In this document: positions 8,457 through 13,496 of the stretch, in pieces | Numbering within the stretch: position 1 is the stretch's first letter | How the letters are laid out: each line of letters begins with the position of its first letter | DNA from: Acidobacteriota bacterium | Lineage (GTDB): Bacteria; Acidobacteriota; Polarisedimenticolia; QHYA01 | Assembly: GCA_003223995.1 (NCBI GenBank) | Contig: QHYA01000108.1 | Coordinates: forward strand, 1-13,496 | Reading direction: 5' to 3' | Length of the DNA stretch: 13,496 nucleotides | The notes under the pieces: generated by a model | Seen by the model: the letters and a program-made list of their open reading frames with translations, nothing else | The model's database searches: none | What the model was told of the DNA's origin: nothing | Translations under genes and position numbers: made by a program

Positions 8457-8462
8457 TATAAT
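8457..8462 (+). promoter_or_regulatory. Consensus -10 box of a putative mgtE promoter
   Basis: A perfect TATAAT, in the context GCTTATAATG, lies 56 bases before the mgtE start. No good -35 sits at 16-18 bp: the best nearby is CTGAAA (8431-8436), 20 bp upstream. Transcription would begin near 8469 and give a leader of about 50 bases. That is too short for an M-box magnesium riboswitch, and I see none. The consensus hexamer in very GC-rich DNA makes an independent mgtE transcript plausible. Confidence 0.5.
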
Positions 8463-8503
8463 GATTTGTTCCCGTCGCGTTCAAGAGTCCCTGGGTACGA
8501 ACA

Positions 8504-8518
8504 GAGGAAGGAAGGAAG
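8504..8518 (+). promoter_or_regulatory. Strong ribosome binding site of mgtE
   Basis: A purine run GAGGAAGGAAGGAAG ends directly before the ATG at 8519. It offers several overlapping anti-Shine-Dalgarno matches and is by far the strongest such site in the window, fitting independent translation of mgtE. Confidence 0.75.
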
Positions 8519-9910
8519 ATGGCGCGCGACGCCAAGCAGATCGTCTTGCTCGACTCGCTGCGCAAGCTGCAGCGGCGCGGGGCCACCGCTCACCTGGTGA
8601 ACCTGCTGCAGAAAGTCCGGCCGGCGGACATCGCGCCGATGCTCCAGTACCTGGCGGAGCAGGAGAGGATCGGGCTGGTCGCCGTCCTGGCCGATAAGGC
8701 CCCGTCGCTGGCCTCGCGGATCATCGGCGAGATCCACCCGGTCCAGGCCGCCGAGCTGCTCTCGGCTCTGCCAGCCGAGTCGGCGGCGCGCGTCCTCCAG
8801 GAGCTTCCCTCCGACGACGCCGCCCAGTTCGTCTCCGAGCTGCCCGCGGAATTCGGCCAGAGGCTGCTCTCTCTGATGAAGGGGGAGGAGGCCGCCGAGG
8901 TCCAGGAGCTGCTGGTGTATTCGGAGGAAACGGCCGGCCGGATCATGACTCCCGACGTCTTCGCCCTGCACGAGGACACACTGGTGGAGGATGCGATCCG
9001 GGCGCTCCAGCAGAACAAGGAGGCCGAAATGGTCTTCTACCTCTATGTCGTGGACGACCGCAACCACCTTGTCGGAGTCCTGTCGCTGAGGCAGTTGCTG
9101 CTGAACGACCCGAAGGTTCGGCTGAAGGAAATCATGACCACCGACGTGATCCGAGTGCGGACGGACACCGACCAGGAGGAAGTGGCGCGGGTCGCCTCCA
9201 AGTATGACCTGCTGGCCGTTCCGGTGGTGGACGACCATAACAAGCTGGTGGGCATCATCACGATCGACGACGTGATCGATGTCGCCCGGGAAGAGGCGAC
9301 CGAGGACTTCTACAAGATGGCAGGGACTTCCGACGAGGAGCGGCTGACGCTGTCGGCGGCCCGATCCGTTCGCTCCCGCCTGCCGTGGTTCTTCGCGACC
9401 TTCGTCGGGGGGCTGGCGGTGGCCGGGATGGTGTACGCCTTCTCGGGCGGCGGCGTGTTTCCCCGAAGCGTCATGCTTGCGGGCTTCATCCCGGTGATCC
9501 TCGGCATGGGAGGAAACCTCGGCACCCAGTCCTCGACCATCATCGTCCGCGGGCTGGCCACAGGGCGGATCGATATGCGCCAGGTCTGGCGTGTCATCCT
9601 CAAGGAGCTGAGGACCGCTGTCGTCCTCGGGATGGTCTACGGCGGGCTTCTCGCTGTGGCCGCGGCGATCCTGTACCGGCGGCCTCTGTCCCAATCCGGC
9701 CATCCGCTCTCGACGCTCGCCATCCTCCTGGGGGTTTCGCTGTTCTGCTCGATGATGATCGCCGCCTCGATCGGCTCGCTCGTTCCCGTGGTCCTGCAAA
9801 GGGTCGGGATCGATCCGGCCGTGGCGACAGCTCCCTTCGTCACGACCTCAGTGGACGTGCTCGGCTCGCTGGTCTTCCTGAGCCTCTCTTCGAGGATTCT
9901 CTCCGCCTGA
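8519..9910 (+). CDS. mgtE: Magnesium transporter MgtE
   Basis: Homodimeric Mg2+ channel of the inner membrane, gated by its cytoplasmic Mg2+-sensing domains. It has 463 residues, the usual size. Residues 1-135 form the helical MgtE N domain, with repeats such as ALPAESAARVLQELPSDDAAQFVSELP. The CBS pair runs from RIMTPDV (M143) to about 263, with VVDDRNHLVGVLSL and VVDDHNKLVGIITIDDV. A plug-helix segment (about 264-288) follows. Five membrane helices (about 289-460) contain the signature PVILGMGGNLGTQ (G331-Q337) and DPAVATAPFVTTSVDVLG; D446 matches the pore aspartate known from Thermus MgtE. The start is set by the strong purine-rich ribosome site. mgtE sits between era and recO with a gap on each side and its own likely promoter, so it may be regulated separately from its neighbours. 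Confidence 0.97.
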   Translation: MARDAKQIVLLDSLRKLQRRGATAHLVNLLQKVRPADIAPMLQYLAEQERIGLVAVLADKAPSLASRIIGEIHPVQAAELLSALPAESAARVLQELPSDDAAQFVSELPAEFGQRLLSLMKGEEAAEVQELLVYSEETAGRIMTPDVFALHEDTLVEDAIRALQQNKEAEMVFYLYVVDDRNHLVGVLSLRQLLLNDPKVRLKEIMTTDVIRVRTDTDQEEVARVASKYDLLAVPVVDDHNKLVGIITIDDVIDVAREEATEDFYKMAGTSDEERLTLSAARSVRSRLPWFFATFVGGLAVAGMVYAFSGGGVFPRSVMLAGFIPVILGMGGNLGTQSSTIIVRGLATGRIDMRQVWRVILKELRTAVVLGMVYGGLLAVAAAILYRRPLSQSGHPLSTLAILLGVSLFCSMMIAASIGSLVPVVLQRVGIDPAVATAPFVTTSVDVLGSLVFLSLSSRILSA

Positions 9911-9919
9911 CGCGGGGTT

Positions 9920-9928
9920 TGCTATGCT
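9920..9928 (+). promoter_or_regulatory. Extended -10 element directly upstream of recO
   Basis: TGCTATGCT is an extended -10 (TGn plus TATGCT, 4 of 6 matches). It ends 8 bases before the recO ATG. RNA would start near 9935-9937, at or within two bases of the ATG, and no Shine-Dalgarno lies between. A leaderless recO transcript is therefore possible. GCTATGCT is repeated at 9934-9941, where it spans the start codon. There is no convincing -35. Confidence 0.4.
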
Positions 9929-9936
9929 CACGGGCT

Positions 9937-10707
9937 ATGCTGCGAAGGTGTGAAGAGGCGTACGTCCTCGGCACCAGGCCTCTCGGCGAGGCGGATCTGC
10001 TGGTGAGCTTCCTCACCTCGGAGGCCGGAAAGGTGCGCGCCGTCGCCCGCTCGGCCAAGAAGAGCCGCCGCCGCTTCGGGGCGGCGCTCGAGCCCCTCAC
10101 TCGCGTGCGAGCCAGCTGGACCGAGACGGAGGGACGCGACCTCGGGCGGCTGGATTCCTGCGACATCCTCACTTCCTACGTCGAGGCGCAGCGGGAGCTG
10201 CCTCTGTTCTATTTCTTCGCCTACGCTTCCGAGGTGGCGGATCTCTTCGCGCGGGAGCAGGAGCCGGACCCGAGGTTCTTCAGACTGTTCGCAGCGGTGC
10301 TCGATGCCGCTGCGGGCGGACTTCCGGTGACAGCCGCGCGCCGCTACCTTGACCTGTGGACCTTGCGGCTTCAAGGGCTTCTTCCAGACCTGTCGTCCTG
10401 CTCCTCCTGCGGAGTGGACCCCGCCGCAGAGAGAGGCGCCGGGGCAGGGGAGTGCGTCGTGGATCTCTCCGAAGGAGCGCTGCTGTGCCGGGAATGCGCC
10501 GGCTTGGCGGGCGCGGCGGGAGTCGAGCGGGTGCGCCTCGCGCCCGGGGCCTTGCGGGCGGCCCGCTTCGGGATGAGAAGAGGGCCGGCCGAGGCTGCCG
10601 TTCTTTCGGGCCCGCTGGAGGGGCTCGACTCCCTTTCCCGCCGCGCCATGCTGCGTTTCACCGAGAGGCCGCTGCGGACGCTGCGGTTCCTCGCGGAGGG
10701 GGCATGA
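9937..10707 (+). CDS. recO: DNA repair protein RecO
   Basis: Recombination mediator that with RecR (and RecF) loads RecA on SSB-coated single-stranded DNA. It has 256 residues, in the family range. The N-terminal OB fold starts with the typical EAYVLGTRPLGEADLLVSFLTSEAGKVRAVARSAKK (about 7-42). A helical C-terminal domain follows, and a zinc site is formed by C155-x2-C158 and C184-x2-C187. The ATG at 9937 is chosen because it matches the family N-terminus and lies just beyond the mgtE stop, although the frame stays open upstream into mgtE. A TTG at 9919 is a less likely alternative. There is no Shine-Dalgarno, in keeping with a leaderless message. The stop overlaps the glyQ start as ATGA. Confidence 0.95.
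   Translation: MLRRCEEAYVLGTRPLGEADLLVSFLTSEAGKVRAVARSAKKSRRRFGAALEPLTRVRASWTETEGRDLGRLDSCDILTSYVEAQRELPLFYFFAYASEVADLFAREQEPDPRFFRLFAAVLDAAAGGLPVTAARRYLDLWTLRLQGLLPDLSSCSSCGVDPAAERGAGAGECVVDLSEGALLCRECAGLAGAAGVERVRLAPGALRAARFGMRRGPAEAAVLSGPLEGLDSLSRRAMLRFTERPLRTLRFLAEGA
10695..10699 (+). promoter_or_regulatory. Shine-Dalgarno that fixes the glyQ start
   Basis: GGAGG inside the recO 3' end lies 4 bases before ATG 10704. It supports this start over the upstream in-frame ATG at 10356, which would add about 116 residues of recO-overlapping sequence unlike any GlyQ. Confidence 0.75.
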
Positions 10708-11627
10708 ACCTCCAGGATCTGATCCTTTCGCTGGAGCGGTACTGGATGGATCGTCGCGCCCTGCTCCAGCAGCCCTATGACATGGAGGTCGGCGCGGGGA
10801 CGATGCATCCGGACACGTTTTTCCGCGTCCTCGGACCGGAACCCTGGAATGTCGTCTACGTCCAGCCTTCCCGCCGCCCGGGCGACGGGCGGTATGGCGA
10901 GAACCCCATGCGCCTGTTCCGGCACCTTCAGATGCAAGTGATCCTCAAGCCCGCTCCTGATGATGTCCAGGAGCTGTACCTCGACTCGCTCCGGTCCTTC
11001 GGCGTCGATCCGAGGGTCCACGACATCCGCTTCGAGGAGGACAACTGGGAATCGCCGACCCTCGGCGCCGCGGGTGTCGGCTGGCAGGTCATGATGGACG
11101 GCATGGAGATCACGCAGTTCACCTACTTCCAGCAAGCCGGAGGGGAGGAGCTGGCGCCTGTCTCCGCCGAGCTGACCTATGGCCTCGAGCGGATCACGAT
11201 GTTCCTCACCGGCATCCGCAACGTCTTCGACATCCCCTGGGCGGACGGGATCCCGTACGGAGAGCTTCGCCGGCGAGAGGAATACGAGAACTCCGTTCAC
11301 GTCTTCGAGGCTTCGAGCCCGGAGCTGCTTTCGCGGCTGTTCGATCAGTACGAGCAGGAATGCCTCCTCCTGCTCGACCGTGACACGCCACTGCTCCACC
11401 CGGCGTACGACTACGCGCTGAAGTGTTCGCACGCCTTCAACATGCTCGAGGCGCGGGGTGCGATCTCGGTGACGGAGCGGGCGGCGTACATCCAGAGGGT
11501 CCGAGCCCTCGCCGTGCGATGTGCCCGCCGCTACCTCGAGCTCCGCCGGGAGGCAGGCTTCCCACTTCTGCCCGCCAAGGAGAGGGATCGGTTCCTTGCC
11601 GCCGAGACAGCCGCGCGGTCGCGATGA
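10704..11627 (+). CDS. glyQ: Glycyl-tRNA synthetase alpha subunit
   Basis: Catalytic-site subunit of the bacterial alpha2beta2 glycyl-tRNA synthetase (class II). It forms glycyl-adenylate and works only with GlyS. It has 307 residues (E. coli 303). Highly conserved segments: YDMEVGAGTMHP (25-36), YVQPSRRPGDGRYGENP (52-68), HDIRFEEDNWESPTLGAAGVGW, EITQFTYFQQ (135-144) and the motif 3-like LTYGLERI (157-164), then HAFNMLEARGAISVTERAAYI near the C-terminus. Start and stop both overlap neighbours by 4 bases (ATGA), linking recO, glyQ and glyS in translation. Confidence 0.98.
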   Translation: MNLQDLILSLERYWMDRRALLQQPYDMEVGAGTMHPDTFFRVLGPEPWNVVYVQPSRRPGDGRYGENPMRLFRHLQMQVILKPAPDDVQELYLDSLRSFGVDPRVHDIRFEEDNWESPTLGAAGVGWQVMMDGMEITQFTYFQQAGGEELAPVSAELTYGLERITMFLTGIRNVFDIPWADGIPYGELRRREEYENSVHVFEASSPELLSRLFDQYEQECLLLLDRDTPLLHPAYDYALKCSHAFNMLEARGAISVTERAAYIQRVRALAVRCARRYLELRREAGFPLLPAKERDRFLAAETAARSR

Positions 11628-13496
11628 TGATGGAACGCTCCGGGGACAGCGAGGAAGCCCGCTCGGGCGCGGACCGCGCCGATTTCCTTCTCGAGATCGG
11701 CTGCGAGGAGATCCCCGCGCGCATGATCGGGAGGGCAGCCGTGGATCTGGCAGAGCGGCTGATGGGGGTGCTCGATTCGGCTGGAGTGATCTCCTTGACG
11801 GGCGCTCAGGCGCCGGTGCGGTCCTTCGCAGCGCCCCGCCGGATCGCGGCGCTGGTGAACGGTGTCTTACTGAAACAGGCCGATCACGAGGAGGAGGTCA
11901 CCGGTCCTCCTGTGAGTGCCGCCTTCGGAGCCGGAGGGCGGCCCACGCAGGCCGCGGCGGCCTTCGCGCGGAAGATGGGCGTTGCCGTGTCCGAGCTGAT
12001 GAGGGTCAACACGGTCCGAGGCGAGTATGTCGCCGTTCGGCGTCTGGTCACCGGCCGCAGCACATCGGACATCATCGCCGAGGGCTTGCCGCGGGCAATC
12101 GCCGGGATGACATTTCCGAAGATGATGCGCTGGGGCGACGGCAGCCGCCGGTTCGTGCGCCCGGTGCACTGGGTCGTGGCCATGCTCGGCGATCAGGTTG
12201 TTCCCCTCGAGCTGTTCGGCGCCGCCTCCGGCCGGCGCTCGGCCGGCCACCGCGTGCTGGGCGAACGGTGGATCGCCATCGCATCGGCTCGGGACTACGA
12301 GCGGGCGCTGCTGGCGCAGGGGATCGTCGCCGGCCGGGAGGAAAGGCGGCAGGCACTGCGGGGGAAGATGGCCGAGCTTTCGGAGGCTGCGGGCGTTCGG
12401 TGCGTGGAGGACGAGGAACTGATGGCGGAGGTCGCCGACCTGGTCGAGCATCCGGGAGCGGTCCTCGGATCGTTTTCCGGGGAGTTCCTCGAGCTTCCGC
12501 GAGAGATCCTCGTCACGACGCTCCGGCATCACCAGAAGTCGTTCGCCACGGAAACGGATAGAGGACTTTCGAATCATTTCCTCTCCGTCGCGGACAGGGA
12601 TGGGGATCCGGAAGGGCACGTCCGCCAGGGAAACGAATGGGTCATAGCGGGACGCCTGGAGGATGCCCGCTTCTTCCTCAGGGAGGACCAGAAGGTCCCC
12701 TTCGCTTCCAGGCGGGAGAAACTGAAGCAGATCACTTTCCACGCGAAGGCCGGCTCGTACTTCGAGAAGAGCGAGCGGATCGAAACGCTCGCGCTGTCTC
12801 TCGCCGGAAGGCTGGAGGCAGACGGGAGCGTTCGTCTCGACAGGCAGGCGCTCGCGGAGGCGGCACGGCTGTGCAAGTGCGATCTCACGACGGGGCTCGT
12901 GGGGGAGTTTCCCGAGCTGCAGGGGGTGGCCGGCGGGATTTACATCGAACGGGAGTCCCTGCGCGAGGGCGGGCAGGAGGCCGCTGTCAGTCTGGCCGCG
13001 GCCGTACGGGACCACTACAGACCGGTCGGCGCCAGGGATTCGCTCCCGGCGACGCCCGAAGGGAAGCTTCTGGCGCTCGCCGACCGTCTGGATACACTGA
13101 CGGTTCTATCCCGCTCCATCGGTCTTCCGAAGGGAAGCAAGGACCCGTTCGCCCTGCGGCGGGCGGCCCTCGCCGCGGTCCGCATCGTCGCAGAGGCGCC
13201 TCTGGGATTGAGGTTGTGGGAGGACCTGGTCTTGCTCCCATCCCGCGTGAGCGGGCAGACAGGAGGCGGCGCGCCGGCAGTGAGCGAAAGCGAATTGCTC
13301 GTGTTTCTGCTCGATCGGTTCCAGTTCTGGCTGAAGGAGACGAAGGGGGTTCGCTATGACACGGTCAACGCCGACATGCTCGCCTCCGGCGGCCACAGGG
13401 CAGCCTCCGAGATGCTACCGAGAGTGGCGGAGAAGGTTCTGGCCCTCGAACGGCTCCGCGAGCTTCCGGAAATCGCCGTGCTGATCGAGATGCACA
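11624..13496 (+). CDS. glyS: Glycyl-tRNA synthetase beta subunit, 3'-truncated by the window edge
   Basis: tRNA-binding subunit of the alpha2beta2 glycyl-tRNA synthetase. I translated this frame by hand; it stays open to the last base and gives 624 complete codons of an expected 690 or so, so the end of the C-terminal anticodon-binding region is missing. Recognisable segments: FLLEIGCEEIPARM near the N-terminus, TFPKMMRWGDGSRRFVRPVHWVVAMLG, SAGHRVLG, EHPGAVLGSF with LPREILVTTLRHHQKSF, GRLEDARFFLRED, LCKCDLTTGLVGEFPELQGVAGGIY, and GLPKGSKDPFALRRAAL (G504 in GSKDP). Three in-frame ATG codons in a row (11624, 11627, 11630) overlap the glyQ stop. I give the first, but any could be used, and no Shine-Dalgarno stands out, so initiation is probably coupled to glyQ termination. 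About 15 extra residues precede the conserved DFLLEIG start. Confidence 0.97.
   Translation, partial: MMMERSGDSEEARSGADRADFLLEIGCEEIPARMIGRAAVDLAERLMGVLDSAGVISLTGAQAPVRSFAAPRRIAALVNGVLLKQADHEEEVTGPPVSAAFGAGGRPTQAAAAFARKMGVAVSELMRVNTVRGEYVAVRRLVTGRSTSDIIAEGLPRAIAGMTFPKMMRWGDGSRRFVRPVHWVVAMLGDQVVPLELFGAASGRRSAGHRVLGERWIAIASARDYERALLAQGIVAGREERRQALRGKMAELSEAAGVRCVEDEELMAEVADLVEHPGAVLGSFSGEFLELPREILVTTLRHHQKSFATETDRGLSNHFLSVADRDGDPEGHVRQGNEWVIAGRLEDARFFLREDQKVPFASRREKLKQITFHAKAGSYFEKSERIETLALSLAGRLEADGSVRLDRQALAEAARLCKCDLTTGLVGEFPELQGVAGGIYIERESLREGGQEAAVSLAAAVRDHYRPVGARDSLPATPEGKLLALADRLDTLTVLSRSIGLPKGSKDPFALRRAALAAVRIVAEAPLGLRLWEDLVLLPSRVSGQTGGGAPAVSESELLVFLLDRFQFWLKETKGVRYDTVNADMLASGGHRAASEMLPRVAEKVLALERLRELPEIAVLIEMH

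Noticed and set aside
8412..8518. M-box magnesium riboswitch before mgtE
   Set aside because: The gap is shorter than a full M-box, and the expected leader is only about 50 bases after the TATAAT. No conserved riboswitch core was seen.
8456..9799. Minus-strand open frame (447 codons) opposite mgtE
   Set aside because: It mirrors a complete, canonical mgtE on the plus strand. Composition is His/Arg/Asp-rich with no known motif.
10356..10703. Upstream extension of glyQ to an earlier ATG
   Set aside because: The extra residues overlap recO out of frame and do not resemble GlyQ. The ATG at 10704 has a good Shine-Dalgarno and matches the family N-terminus.
11521..12561. Plus-strand open frame (346 codons) overlapping glyQ and glyS
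   Set aside because: It is out of frame with glyS, whose conserved motifs occupy the same bases. The product is Arg/Gly-rich noise.

Overview
This window is a GC-rich (by eye about two-thirds G+C), densely packed, single-strand stretch of bacterial chromosome. Every gene I accept reads on the + strand: aspS (5' end missing), a LysM/coiled-coil envelope protein, phoH, a pgpH-type 7TM-HD protein, ybeY, corC/hlyC, era, mgtE, recO, glyQ and glyS (3' end missing). I found no tRNA, rRNA, insertion sequence, phage gene, CRISPR array or defence system. It is a conserved housekeeping neighbourhood.

Organism. The core order phoH - HD - ybeY - corC - era - recO - glyQ - glyS, a two-subunit (alpha2beta2) glycyl-tRNA synthetase, bacterial AspRS with a GAD insertion, several TTG/GTG starts and high GC suggest an uncultured or little-studied Gram-negative lineage such as Acidobacteriota or a deltaproteobacteria-like phylum. 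This is inference from gene order and composition; the sequence alone does not fix the phylum.

Layout. Bases 1-2373: aspS, followed with no gap by a probable exported LysM protein that starts on TTG directly after the aspS stop (TGATTG). Bases 2374-2415: a 42-bp gap with a promoter-like element. Bases 2416-8411: phoH, pgpH, ybeY, corC and era, spaced by +4, -17, -4 and -26 bp, so almost certainly one translationally coupled operon. Bases 8412-8518: a 107-bp gap with an inverted repeat, a perfect TATAAT and a strong purine-rich ribosome site for mgtE. Bases 9911-9936: a 26-bp gap with an extended -10 so close to recO that its mRNA may be leaderless. Bases 9937-13496: recO, glyQ and glyS, each joined by a 4-bp ATGA overlap. 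No stretch longer than about 110 bp lacks a gene.

How the genes fit together. PhoH (YbeZ-like), YbeY and Era are known partners in small-subunit rRNA maturation and ribosome quality control. The 7TM-HD protein belongs to the family that includes c-di-AMP phosphodiesterases. CorC and MgtE are both linked to Mg2+ homeostasis, on which ribosomes depend. RecO is a recombination mediator, and AspRS and GlyRS supply charged tRNAs. The main oddities are a YbeY whose usual N-terminal region is replaced by a Gly/Asn/Ser-rich segment, a CorC with a degenerate CNNM membrane domain, a LysM protein with a charged helical spacer, and a GCTATNNT-type -10 element in every intergenic gap.
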